Part shown: positions 8,641 through 16,274 of the stretch, in pieces
Layout of the letters: each line of letters opens with the position of its first letter
Position numbering within the stretch: the stretch's first letter is position 1
Source: Bacillota bacterium
GTDB taxonomy: Bacteria; Bacillota; Syntrophomonadia; Syntrophomonadales; Syntrophomonadaceae
Direction of reading: 5' to 3'
NCBI GenBank assembly: GCA_029550685.1
Contig: JAKPGY010000220.1
Location: forward strand, 1 to 35,141
DNA: 35,141 nucleotides
Made by a program: the position numbers and the translations under genes
Notes under the pieces: model-generated
What the model saw: the letters and a program-made list of their open reading frames with translations, nothing else
Databases searched by the model: none
What the model was told of the DNA's origin: nothing

Positions 8641-9087
8641 CTACCGGTCCCAGTGCATAATCTCAATAATATTTCCTTCTGGATCCCGGGTGTATATAGC
8701 GGTAAGCGTGCCTACTCCCGGCACCTGGTTATTAATCAATTCTCCTACCTTCTGGCCTCCATGCTGCAGCAGCTTTTCTAACACCGCCTCCACCGAATCC
8801 ACTTCAAACGCCAGGTGCGAGTAGCCAGGTCGGTTTACCGCAGGTTCATGTTCACCTTCCGCCTTGGGTTCATATTGGAATATTTCCAGGGTAGGGCCAT
8901 CGGTATAACCGGGCAGTCGTAAGTGGGCTCCGCGGATGCGAACATTGTTTATCCCGGTTAACTGGTCAGCCCAGGAGCCATGCAGATCCCTTTCTGGAGG
9001 TGCTACCTGGCAGTCAAAAACATCGATATAGAACTGGGCTAAGCTTCTCCAATCGCGGGCAATAATGTTAGTGTGAACATACTTCAA
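8641..9087 (-). CDS. VOC-fold (glyoxalase/dioxygenase-like) protein
   Basis: A 148-aa protein with two beta-alpha-beta-beta-beta modules. Candidate metal ligands sit at the normal places: H5 (VHTNIIA), E68 (PTLEIFQYEP), H91 (GYSHLAFEVD) and E142 (GNIIEIMHW). This is the layout of the glyoxalase I / fosfomycin-resistance / extradiol dioxygenase superfamily. The exact reaction cannot be assigned. A GAGAGGTGAC-type ribosome site precedes the ATG. Confidence 0.82.
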   Translation of the reverse strand: MKYVHTNIIARDWRSLAQFYIDVFDCQVAPPERDLHGSWADQLTGINNVRIRGAHLRLPGYTDGPTLEIFQYEPKAEGEHEPAVNRPGYSHLAFEVDSVEAVLEKLLQHGGQKVGELINNQVPGVGTLTAIYTRDPEGNIIEIMHWDR

Positions 9088-9147
9088 TTCCTGTCACCTC
9101 TCAAATATATTTTGTTCAATTCTTTACCTGCCCTATGCTGCCTTACT

Positions 9148-9180
9148 GCAATTATCACCTGTTGAACAGGTCATGATGAA
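9148..9180 (+). repeat. Dispersed intergenic repeat, copy 1
   Basis: The first 15 bases (9148-9162) are identical to 34928-34942. The following 18 stay partly similar, and an internal palindrome CCTGTT/GAACAGG is present here. It lies in the non-coding stretch 9088-9333, which holds only repeats and hairpins. Confidence 0.5.
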
Positions 9181-9203
9181 TTAAAACACCCTCTTAGATG
9201 TAG

Positions 9204-9221
9204 GGGAGGCTTTAGCCTCCC
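9204..9221. repeat. Perfect 8-bp inverted repeat
   Basis: GGGAGGCT and AGCCTCCC are separated by TT. A second, looser palindrome of similar core (AAAGCTAAAGCTT) follows at about 9246-9258. There is no T run, so this is more like a small palindromic repeat unit than a terminator. Confidence 0.5.
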
Positions 9222-9289
9222 ATCGGAAGGCTGCTCACATATACGAAAGCTAAAGCTTCCGCTACCGTTTAGGTGAACAGTGTTGTTAC

Positions 9290-9316
9290 AGAATGGCCGT
9301 CAACCCTGCCATTCTG
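9290..9316 (-). terminator. Hairpin downstream of lysC
   Basis: CAGAATGGC and GCCATTCTG form a 9-bp stem with a 9-nt loop, 18 nt past the lysC stop. The T run is poor, so termination is likely but not certain. Confidence 0.5.
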
Positions 9317-9333
9317 CAATAACCAGCAGGTTA

Positions 9334-10554
9334 TTATTCAATATGGTCTAAAGCGAATTTCTTATGCAGGGCTTGAACGGCTTCCTGGATCCGGTCTTCA
9401 TCGATCACACAGGATATTTTGATTTCTGAAGTGCTAATCATATGAATATTGATATTGGCATCAGCTAGGGCTTCAAACATATCGGCTGCAACACCGGGAT
9501 TGCTCTGCATGCCGGCACCTACTATGGACACTTTGCCTACATTATTCCCGTAAAACATGCCGGAAGCTCCGATATCTTTCACCAACTTCTCTACTACTGG
9601 AACTGCCTTATGTAGGTCATTTTCCTCGATGGTAAAAGCAATATCGTTGCGGTTGTCCCGCATGGCACTTTGAATAACCATGTCAACATTTATCCCGGCG
9701 TCGGCCAGACCTCTAAACAGGGTTTTAGCAATACCGGGCTTGTCAGGTACGTCAAAAATAGCAAAACGGGTACAGTTTAAATCATGGGCAACTCCAGTAA
9801 CAATTCTCTGTCTCTCCATATTTCCAACCTCCGTAATAATGGTCCCGGGGTGATCGTCAAAACTACTTAATACTTCCACATCCACTCCATAGAGCATAGC
9901 ATACTCAACGGCCCGCGGCTGCATAACCACTGCTCCCAAACTTGCCAGTTCTAGCATCTCGTCGTAAGAAATAAATGGCAGCTGGCTAGCTTCTGGTACA
10001 ATGCGGGGGTCGGCAGTAAAAACACCCTTTACATCGGTGAAAATCATACAGCGTTCTGCCTCTAAAGCCGCTGCCAATGCTACGGCACTGGTATCAGAGC
10101 CGCCCCGGCCCAGAGTGGTGATATCGCCTTCCGGGGATATACCCTGGAACCCTGCTACTACTACTACATTGCCCTGCTCCAATTCCTGGCGAATGCGCTG
10201 GGGCTCTATATTGGTAATGCGAGACTTGCTGTAGTTGGCATCGCTTCGCACCCCTGCCTGCCAACCAGTCAATGACACCGCCTTGCAATTCATATTGTTT
10301 AAGGTTAAAGCCAGTAGTGCTGCTGATTGCTGTTCACCAGTAGCCAGAAGCATATCCATTTCCCGGCAGCTAAGCTCAGGCCCTGTTTGTTTGGCCAGTT
10401 CTATAAGGTCATCGGTAGTGTCTCCCATGGCGGAAACAACCACGACGATGTCTTTACCGTTGTCTTTCATACGTTTGACCCGTTCTGCCACATTCCTGAT
10501 GCGCTCCATCGACGCAACCGAACTTCCTCCGAACTTTGCCACTATTAACCCCAA
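9334..10554 (-). CDS. lysC: Aspartate kinase, monofunctional, with regulatory ACT domains
   Basis: Phosphorylates aspartate, the first step to lysine, threonine and methionine. It is 406 aa. The N-terminal kinase core starts GLIVAKFGGSSV and carries TLGRGGSDTSA and the FTDVKGVFTADPR block. Two ACT domains fill about residues 260-400 (KPGIAKTLF..., ...MISTSEIKISCVI), so feedback inhibition is expected. A GTG three codons upstream (10563) overlaps the AGGGAG ribosome site, so TTG at 10554, 8 nt from it, is the better start. It is the last gene of the operon ACT-hom-thrB-lysC, 28 bp after thrB. Confidence 0.94.
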   Translation of the reverse strand: MGLIVAKFGGSSVASMERIRNVAERVKRMKDNGKDIVVVVSAMGDTTDDLIELAKQTGPELSCREMDMLLATGEQQSAALLALTLNNMNCKAVSLTGWQAGVRSDANYSKSRITNIEPQRIRQELEQGNVVVVAGFQGISPEGDITTLGRGGSDTSAVALAAALEAERCMIFTDVKGVFTADPRIVPEASQLPFISYDEMLELASLGAVVMQPRAVEYAMLYGVDVEVLSSFDDHPGTIITEVGNMERQRIVTGVAHDLNCTRFAIFDVPDKPGIAKTLFRGLADAGINVDMVIQSAMRDNRNDIAFTIEENDLHKAVPVVEKLVKDIGASGMFYGNNVGKVSIVGAGMQSNPGVAADMFEALADANINIHMISTSEIKISCVIDEDRIQEAVQALHKKFALDHIE

Positions 10555-10582
10555 AATTCTCACTCCCTAGTTAATTTACACT

Positions 10583-11482
10583 TTATATTGTTAGGATCTC
10601 GGCTCCCTTATTATCTACCTGTAGATTATATGCCCGGCTGTTTACTTCCGCATGGCGGAAGGCTTCCTGCATGGCTTGAGCTACTCGCTCCTGCTCACTG
10701 GCTGGACAAAAAGCTAAGATTGAAGGTCCGGCTCCACTCAAAGCAGTTCCCACAGCTCCATGACTTTTGGCAGCATTCATTACCTGATCAAATCCAGGTA
10801 TAAACTGCTTGCGCAGGGGCTGGTAGATCTGATCATCCATAGCTTTATCCAGGTTACTGAAATCTCCATTGTGAAGACTGGCCAGCAGGAAACAAGCTCT
10901 CTGCAGATTGCTGACGGTAGCCTTCTGATCAATTTGCTGAGGAAGTACCGAGCGAGATATCTCAGTTGGCAACTCGAATTCCGGCACTACTATTACAACA
11001 CCAATTTCATCTGGGAAGGGAACCTTCTGGCAGTAGACCTGCTTATTGTCCACCATGGCTACCGTCAATCCACCCATATAAGCGGGAACTACGTTATCAG
11101 GATGGCCTTCCATTTCAACGGCTAAGGCCAGGACTTGCTCTTGGTTCAAAGGTTTTCCCAATAATTCATTGGCTGCAGTCAAACCAGCAACAATAGCAGC
11201 AGCACTGCTTCCCAATCCTCTGCCTATGGGTATTTCATTGTGAATGCTCAGTTTCACTGCCGACCGGTGACCGGTAGCTTGAAATACCCGGCTGGCTGCT
11301 TGCCACACCAAGTTATTCTCAGGAAGGCTTTTTATGCCTTGAGCTCCTTCACCGGTAAACTCAATAATATTCTGGTCTGACCATTCCAAATCAACCTGCA
11401 GGTAAAGTGACAATGCTAAACCCAAGGCATCAAAACCCGGGCCTAGATTAGCACTGGTAGCGGGAACTCTCACCCTTATCAT
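10583..11482 (-). CDS. thrB: Homoserine kinase (GHMP family)
   Basis: Phosphorylates homoserine to give the threonine synthase substrate. It is 299 aa. The N-terminal VRVPATSANLGPGFDALG block and the GHMP ATP loop PIGRGLGSSAAAI (about 85-97) are present, followed by EGHPDNVVPA and the C-terminal GTALSGAGPSILAF. ATG at 11482 was chosen because GGGAGG lies 6 nt upstream. A TTG at 11500 would overlap the hom stop. It lies 14 nt after hom and is clearly co-transcribed with it. Confidence 0.95.
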   Translation of the reverse strand: MIRVRVPATSANLGPGFDALGLALSLYLQVDLEWSDQNIIEFTGEGAQGIKSLPENNLVWQAASRVFQATGHRSAVKLSIHNEIPIGRGLGSSAAAIVAGLTAANELLGKPLNQEQVLALAVEMEGHPDNVVPAYMGGLTVAMVDNKQVYCQKVPFPDEIGVVIVVPEFELPTEISRSVLPQQIDQKATVSNLQRACFLLASLHNGDFSNLDKAMDDQIYQPLRKQFIPGFDQVMNAAKSHGAVGTALSGAGPSILAFCPASEQERVAQAMQEAFRHAEVNSRAYNLQVDNKGAEILTI

Positions 11483-11496
11483 TGCCGACCTCCCGG

Positions 11497-12795
11497 TCAA
11501 ACGGCTTCCCTCTGGGTGCCTTCCAAACGGATAACGCTGTTTATCTCACTAACGATACTCATTCCGCGGAGAACCGTCAAGGAATCGCGTAACCATTGTT
11601 CCCGCACCCGGTGGGTTATCATAATCAGTTCCGCTGTGTCACTATCACTGGATTTCTGCAGAACAGTAGCAATACTCACATTATTATTACCGAATACTCC
11701 GGCAATACCAGCCAGTACTCCAGGACGGTCGGTGACTCTCATACGAATATAGTATTCTGCTTCCAGTTCGTTGATGCTCACTACAGGTTTTTGTTCATAA
11801 CAGGTACAGCCAATGCGTGCATTGGTATGATGTTTCAGGTTGCGGACAATCTCGATGATATCGCCAACCACGGCGCTGGCAGTTGGCATCTGCCCTGCTC
11901 CTCTTCCGAAATGCATTACTTCCCCCACCGCATCTCCCTGAACAAAAACCGCATTGAACACATCATTAACGGCTGCCAAAGGATGATTAGCCGGCAGAAA
12001 TGCCGGGTGTACCCGCACTTGTATTTGTCCAGCTTGATCTTCTTTGGCAATAGCCAGGAGTTTGATGACAAAACCCAGTTCATGGGCATATCGGATATCT
12101 TCAGGGGTAATATCAGTGATACCCTCCACATAGACGTCATCCAAGGTTACCCGGCTGTTAAAGGCTATGGAAGACAAAATGGCAATCTTACGGGCAGCAT
12201 CCAGACCAGATACATCAGAAGTGGGGTCAGCTTCAGCATAGCCAAGGGCTTGTGCCTCAGCCAGCACCTCATGGTAATCACGTCCCTTGCGGCTCATCTG
12301 GGTCAGTATGTAGTTGGTCGTACCGTTAAGGATGCCAATAACCTGCTGGATACGATTGCCGGCCAGAGACTGTTTGAGAGGATATACAATGGGGATTCCC
12401 CCGCCCACACTAGCCTCAAAATAAAAGTCCACCTGGTGTTCATCAGCAGTCTCAAACAGTTCCTTGCCATTAACGGCAATCAAATCCTTGTTAGCTGTAA
12501 CCACATGCTTGCCCTGGCGCATAGCTTGCAGGATAAAACTGGATGCAGGTTCAATACCTCCGATTAATTCCACCACTATATCTATTTCCGGATCATTAAC
12601 TATATCTTCAATGTCATTAGTAATGCGCTCAGGTGCGATACCCAAAGCCAAGCATTTATCCTTATCCCTTTCCAGAACGCGGCGGACAACTATCTGATCC
12701 CCGCTGCGCTGGGCAATGGCATCCGCATTCTTCTCCAACAGTTTTACTACTCCGGAACCTACCGTTCCACATCCCAACAAACCGATTTGTATCAT
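11497..12795 (-). CDS. hom: Homoserine dehydrogenase
   Basis: Reduces aspartate semialdehyde to homoserine. The 432-aa protein has the N-terminal dinucleotide fold GLLGCGTVGSGV (5-16), the catalytic block GGIPIVYPLKQSLAGNRI...GILNGTTNYIL...EAQALGYAEADPTSDVSGLDAARK, and a C-terminal ACT domain (about 350-430) for threonine feedback. AGGAGGGG precedes the ATG by 7 nt. It is 25 bp downstream of the ACT regulator gene. Confidence 0.96.
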   Translation of the reverse strand: MIQIGLLGCGTVGSGVVKLLEKNADAIAQRSGDQIVVRRVLERDKDKCLALGIAPERITNDIEDIVNDPEIDIVVELIGGIEPASSFILQAMRQGKHVVTANKDLIAVNGKELFETADEHQVDFYFEASVGGGIPIVYPLKQSLAGNRIQQVIGILNGTTNYILTQMSRKGRDYHEVLAEAQALGYAEADPTSDVSGLDAARKIAILSSIAFNSRVTLDDVYVEGITDITPEDIRYAHELGFVIKLLAIAKEDQAGQIQVRVHPAFLPANHPLAAVNDVFNAVFVQGDAVGEVMHFGRGAGQMPTASAVVGDIIEIVRNLKHHTNARIGCTCYEQKPVVSINELEAEYYIRMRVTDRPGVLAGIAGVFGNNNVSIATVLQKSSDSDTAELIMITHRVREQWLRDSLTVLRGMSIVSEINSVIRLEGTQREAV

Positions 12796-12820
12796 TTAAC
12801 TGCCCCTCCTGCATTTGATT

Positions 12821-13267
12821 TCAGCTCTTGCCAACTACTTCAACATTCAGTACTCCTTCCAGAGCCTGCAGTTGCTTAAGCATTTCTTCTACCGGCACCG
12901 TCATTTCATCAATATTTAGAGATAAGGTAACATAGGCTACCCCATGCAGAGGAAGATTCTGATTAATAGTCAATACGTTGGCCTGTAGTGATGCAATACA
13001 GTTGAGTACTCCCGATAGGATACCGGAAATGTGGCGAAGAAGCAAGGAAATGTTTATTATGCTCATATTTTCGGCATTGAAGAATGAATATACTCCATCC
13101 TTATACTTGTAAAAGGTGCTCCGGGCCATACCGAGGCGCTCCACCGCTTCAATAATGCCTGCAACTTCACCACTGGCCAGCATCTCCTTGGCCAAAGCGG
13201 TTTTCAATATTGATTCCGGGAGAATATCCTCCCGCACCAGGTAAAACCTTTTCTCAGACTTAACCAT
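12821..13267 (-). CDS. UPF0735-type ACT-domain regulator (PheB-like)
   Basis: A 148-aa protein. The N-terminal half looks like a DNA-binding helix-turn-helix segment (VAGIIEAVERLGMARSTFYKYKDGVY). The C-terminal half (about 60-145) is an ACT amino-acid-sensing domain with the family's IINISLLLRHISGILS and a closing LEGVLNVEVVG. Homologues are found with threonine, homoserine or phenylalanine genes. As first gene of the hom-thrB-lysC operon it probably controls that operon in response to an amino acid. ATG at 13267 is preferred: the GTG at 13306 is only about 10 nt past the promoter -10 box and has no ribosome site. Confidence 0.85.
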   Translation of the reverse strand: MVKSEKRFYLVREDILPESILKTALAKEMLASGEVAGIIEAVERLGMARSTFYKYKDGVYSFFNAENMSIINISLLLRHISGILSGVLNCIASLQANVLTINQNLPLHGVAYVTLSLNIDEMTVPVEEMLKQLQALEGVLNVEVVGKS

Positions 13268-13315
13268 AACTCCCTCTGTCTGCCATAGGCGGAATTTTTT
13301 CTTCACAATACGGAC

Positions 13316-13344
13316 ATTATAGCACGTGGCATAAAGGCTGGCAA
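13316..13344 (-). promoter_or_regulatory. Sigma-A promoter of the ACT-hom-thrB-lysC operon
   Basis: On the minus strand TTGCCA (13344-13339) and TATAAT (13321-13316) are exactly 17 bp apart. The transcript would begin near 13309, giving a leader of about 40 nt before the ATG at 13267. Confidence 0.8.
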
Positions 13345-13423
13345 TGAAAAAGTCGAAAATTTGGTTTTTACTGCTCCACCATCACCTCCCTTTTGCCGTC
13401 CTGGCTATTGCTATATATGATGA

Positions 13424-13452
13424 TTGCCGTTGAACAGTTCGAGCCTTATAAT
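13424..13452 (+). promoter_or_regulatory. Sigma-A promoter of the rhodanese lipoprotein gene
   Basis: TTGCCG (13424-13429) and TATAAT (13447-13452) are 17 bp apart, 55 bp upstream of the ATG at 13508. Confidence 0.72.
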
Positions 13453-13507
13453 TTAGGAAAAACAGAGTACATCTGTTACGAACAGGAATTGCAAAGGAGA
13501 TTTAGCA

Positions 13508-14122
13508 ATGAAGAAAGTTTTTTTAATTCTTTTCATGGCACTTTTCTTAGTGTCTGGCTGCGGCAATAATGACATCGAAAACAATCTGATTTTCAATGCC
13601 ACCGTGGAAAGTGTGCAGGATAACAGCATTTTAGTAACAACCACTGAAGATGTGGGTTTTGATATAGCCAGTGTTGGTTTTGATGAAAATCTTGAAATCC
13701 CATTTGATCTGGCTGAAGGGCAAGTAATCGAAATCGAAGCTCTGCCTGAAATTCGGGAGAGCCATCCGGTGCAGATTACCGCAGTAAAGATAAGCTTATT
13801 AGAAGAACCTAAAAAAAATAACTACATCAAGATAACCCCCCAGGAAGCGCAGGAAATGATGACCCGGGATGCAATCATCCTTGATGTACGCACACAAACC
13901 GAGTTTGATGAGGGTCATATCCCCAATGCCGTTTTGCTACCCGATACTGAGATAAAGCAGAGAGCGGAAGAAGTGCTGCCTGACAAGGAACAGACTATTC
14001 TCGTGTACTGCCGCAGTGGTCGCCGCAGTGCGCTGGCAGCGCAGGAATTAGCCGATATGGGCTACACCAACGTTTATGATTTCGGCGGCATTCTCGACTG
14101 GACCGGAGATGTGGTGAAATAA
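13508..14122 (+). CDS. Rhodanese-domain lipoprotein
   Basis: A 204-aa exported lipoprotein. The signal sequence ends in the lipobox LVSGC (lipidated C18). Residues 27-96 form a small beta-rich domain resembling DUF3221. Residues 105-204 are a rhodanese domain, with ILDVRTQTEFDEGHIPNA and the active loop YCRSGRR (C168). It is expected outside the membrane, carrying sulfur or acting as a persulfide/thiol transferase. AAAGGAG stands 7 nt before the ATG. It has its own promoter and terminator, so it is monocistronic. Confidence 0.88.
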   Translation: MKKVFLILFMALFLVSGCGNNDIENNLIFNATVESVQDNSILVTTTEDVGFDIASVGFDENLEIPFDLAEGQVIEIEALPEIRESHPVQITAVKISLLEEPKKNNYIKITPQEAQEMMTRDAIILDVRTQTEFDEGHIPNAVLLPDTEIKQRAEEVLPDKEQTILVYCRSGRRSALAAQELADMGYTNVYDFGGILDWTGDVVK

Positions 14123-14155
14123 GCGGAAAATAGTATCATAAAGAGTTTATAGGAT

Positions 14156-14205
14156 AAACCTCCAAGTAGATGCAACTAAGAGCATCACATGGAGGTTTTA
14201 TTTTT
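14156..14205 (+). terminator. Terminator after the rhodanese gene, also copy 1 of a duplicated cassette
   Basis: AAACCTCCA pairs with TGGAGGTTT, followed by TATTTTT. The same element, with many shared loop bases, recurs at 16814-16858. In both places a LytTR-type direct repeat follows 45-70 bp later, so terminator and promoter were duplicated as a block. Confidence 0.75.
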
Positions 14206-14270
14206 AGCAAGCTGTATTCAGGTTCATTTTGTAAACAACATCATTAATAATCGGTTTGCAACTAAGCGCA

Positions 14271-14300
14271 TTTCACGTTCAATTTTGAACCTTTCGCGCA
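14271..14300 (+). promoter_or_regulatory. LytTR (AgrA-type) direct-repeat site A
   Basis: TTTCACGTT at 14271 and TTTCGCGCA at 14292 are repeats in the same orientation, 21 bp start to start. This is the geometry of AgrA/ComE-type LytTR regulators. It lies 70 bp upstream of the decayed agrD copy, with the conserved downstream block GTTAAAAAGT and a GAAAGGAGG ribosome site. Confidence 0.7.
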
Positions 14301-14370
14301 AAACCACTCGCTATCGATTTCCCGCAATGTTAAAAAGTGGTATATCGTTGTATGAAAGGAGGTTCGTTTT

Positions 14371-14481
14371 ATGAAGACTTTCCTTGCTAATTTTATCTTT
14401 ATGGCTCCATAGCTAGAAGCTAGTGCTGGTTACAGACAGATTAATGGTTTGCACCGGTCTTAGCTTCAATTGCACGAGTAT
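14371..14481 (+). pseudogene. Decayed AgrD-like prepeptide gene (paralogue of 15980-16090)
   Basis: From ATG at 14371 the sequence aligns without gaps over 37 codons with the intact agrD at 15980. Matching blocks are ATGAAG at the start, ATC-TYT-ATGGCT, GCTAG(C/T)GC(G/T)GGT, then TTGCAC against CTGCAC. TAG at codon 14 and TAG at codon 31 interrupt it, so only the 13-residue MKTFLANFIFMAP can be made. The upstream control region and the ribosome site GAAAGGAGG are still well kept. The rest of 14123-14655 carries no other gene that I can see. Confidence 0.7.
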
Positions 14482-14655
14482 TAGTTTATTTCATTTCATG
14501 TTTAGGAGGCTGAGAAATCAGTTTTTTCGATGTTTAGGGTTGCAGAGCATTTATTTCTAAGCAAGTCACGAAAATGTTAGTTTTTGCTAAGTACTGCTTG
14601 GCTTTGTTACGCTAGTGTAGCATTAAGGAAAACAAAATTTTCGGGAGGCGAATGT

Positions 14656-15327
14656 ATGAATCCAAAATTAAAGAGAGTGATAGCTTTTAGCATAAGTTTT
14701 CTTTTGATTTTGTCGACAACAACTTTGGCTAATGACATTGATGACCTAAGTGATCCAAAGCATGGAATAATTGCTCCGATAAGTCAGGATTTCAATGAAA
14801 TAAATAGCGGCATAGGATACATCTCACCTACCGAAGAGAAAGCAGCTAAGGAAAAATCTGAAATGGCAGACAAAGTGATAGATATTCATGAAAGATTTCT
14901 TGCTAATCCTAACTCAGTAACAGATAAAGATAGAGCTATATTACAAGAATTTATAAATAAGTATTTTAAAGGAACCCCTATGAGCAATTTTCTTCCTACC
15001 GATGATACTACTGATAATTTTAATTTTGTAGTTACAGCAAATCCTGGAGATTATCAAGAGATGAACCTTTGGCTACCGGGTCAGGTCCAACAGAGAGATT
15101 ATTGGTGCGCTCCAGCTTCAGGATATGCTGTTTTAAAAGGCAGAGGAATAAGTGTTACACAGTCCCAATTGGCCAATAAAATGGGAACCACTGAGGATGG
15201 TACACTCCTGGGGAACGTTGCTCCAGCATTAAACCAATATAATGGAATTAATGGCAACTATTTTAGGTACGTTTTACTTCAATGTCCGGGATATACTTCA
15301 TCTGCTAATTGCTTTGTCTGTAAATGA
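14656..15327 (+). pseudogene. Secreted C39-like cysteine peptidase, truncated before the catalytic His
   Basis: A 223-aa reading frame with a signal peptide (8-25, TTLA-ND), a linker, and from about residue 136 the start of a C39-like papain-fold domain. That part shows LPGQVQQRDYWCAPASGYAVLKGRG with Q144/Q145 and catalytic C151, then SQLANKMGTTEDGTLLGNVAPALNQY. The family domain should continue another 60-80 residues with a catalytic His and Asp. Here it ends in an unrelated tail after NYFRY (residue 205), and another frame carries on as a membrane protein. It is probably a deletion fusion and inactive. GGGAGG is 7 nt before the ATG at 14656. It could still be secreted as a defective or binding protein. 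Confidence 0.65.
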
Positions 15328-15766
15328 GATACTCAGAAGAAATCCTTGGTTGGAAGGCTATACGGGGATTAATATATATTTAAAGATTGGTACGATATTT
15401 TTAATTATTATCGGAATGTATTTGCTAATACGGGGTAATAGCATTGCAAAAGCCGCTTGTAGTAACATACCGTTTGATTTTAGTCAGTATTCTCTTGCGT
15501 CAGTGATTGTTTTAATACTAAAAATAACCGGGATGTCACTTGTTGTTTTAACTGGGGTACGGTTGTTAGATGCTGTAAGTTTTACTCTCTATATGCTTGA
15601 AGTCGAAGATTTGTCCAGCTTCTTGTATACACAAGTTGGCACGATGGCAGCTCTAACCCTTACCTTGAATCTATTTTTATTACTCATTGGCTGCTATCTA
15701 TATTTTAGCGGCTCGCTGTTATATAGAATATTCCATATTACGCCTAATAAAATGTTTCCGCAATAA
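15242..15766 (+). pseudogene. Membrane-protein remnant fused out of frame to the truncated C39 gene
   Basis: The open frame encodes up to 174 aa with three to four hydrophobic helices (around INIYLKIGTIFLIIIGMYLLI, LASVIVLILKITGMSLVVLTG and MAALTLTLNLFLLLIGCYLYF). The ATG at 15242 lies inside the C39 gene and has no ribosome site, and no better start is seen. I read it as the 3' part of a membrane-protein gene whose 5' end was lost in the same deletion that cut the C39 gene near 15270-15300. The family is not recognised. Confidence 0.5.
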
Positions 15767-15769
15767 GCA

Positions 15770-15798
15770 TTTCATGTTCGTTTTGCGCCTTTCGCGCG
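15770..15798 (+). promoter_or_regulatory. LytTR direct-repeat site B, decayed
   Basis: TTTCATGTT at 15770 and TTTCGCGCG at 15790 share the TTTTGNGCC linker of the other sites, but the spacing is 20 bp, one base short. It lies 112 bp before the better site C with no gene in between, so it looks like a worn copy. Confidence 0.45.
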
Positions 15799-15881
15799 TA
15801 AGCCTGAGTATTCCCGCCCCCATAAAGCTAACCGCTTTCAATTAAATCGACCTCGTAAAAACCGACTTCCCTTCGAGCGCA

Positions 15882-15911
15882 TTTCACGTTCTATTTTGAG
15901 CCTTTCACGTA
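15882..15911 (+). promoter_or_regulatory. LytTR direct-repeat site C, upstream of agrD
   Basis: TTTCACGT at 15882 and again at 15903 are perfect 8-bp direct repeats 21 bp apart, linked by TCTATTTTGAGCC. AAAATGTCTTG follows, as in sites D and E. The intact agrD begins 69 bp after the repeat pair, preceded by AAAGGGGGT. It most likely mediates autoinduction of agrD by the response regulator. Confidence 0.78.
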
Positions 15912-15979
15912 AAATGTCTTGTAATTAGTTTCCTTGACTGTTAAAAGTAGGTATATCATCCAAGAAAGGGGGTCGTTTT

Positions 15980-16090
15980 ATGAAGAATTCACTATTCAAG
16001 GTTATCTCTATGGCTCTTTTGCTCGTAGCTAGCGCGGGTGTACAGCCGGCCTGCTGGCTGCACTGGTATCAGCCTAAGCTGCCCGAGTAA
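15980..16090 (+). CDS. agrD: AgrD-like autoinducing-peptide precursor
   Basis: A 36-aa prepeptide. A basic amphipathic/hydrophobic leader (MKNSLFKVISMALLLVASAG) is followed by the core QPACWLHW and the tail YQPKLPE. C25 followed by a five-residue ring region and then a (Y/H)QPK.P tail matches clostridial AgrD precursors, where AgrB cuts just before that tail and closes a thiolactone on the Cys. By that pattern the ring would be CWLHW. AAAGGGGGT lies about 7 nt upstream of the ATG, and LytTR site C lies ahead. The cognate processing and sensing genes are on the other strand at 18.9-21.6 kb. A decayed homologue stands at 14371. The exact cleavage points are inference. Confidence 0.85.
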   Translation: MKNSLFKVISMALLLVASAGVQPACWLHWYQPKLPE

Positions 16091-16206
16091 AAAACGTAGC
16101 TCAAGTATTGGTAATCATGAAATTTTCCCCAGAAACCAATAATATGCTAAAGAAACTTATTCCCTCTGCTTAATAAACTTTTGAGAAACAACCGATAATC
16201 CCAATG

Positions 16207-16240
16207 GGACGGAGGTCAAATTCAAAACTCCGTCCTTTTT
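16207..16240 (+). terminator. Terminator downstream of agrD
   Basis: GGACGGAG and CTCCGTCC form an 8-bp stem around a 13-nt loop, followed by five T. The stretch 16091-16206 before it has no recognisable gene, only a possible 18-codon frame (from an ATG near 16117) without a ribosome site. Confidence 0.85.
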
Positions 16241-16274
16241 CTTCCAGCAAAACATCTCCAATTAATATTGAGGG

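Noticed and set aside
8355-8666. 103-aa minus-strand frame across the tRNA
   Set aside because: It runs through tRNA-Pro and its terminator hairpin, has no ribosome site, and its peptide is the translated tRNA.
11596-12567. Long (323-aa) plus-strand frame opposite hom
   Set aside because: It is fully antisense to homoserine dehydrogenase, a clearly recognised gene. The frame is a codon-bias shadow with no family motifs.
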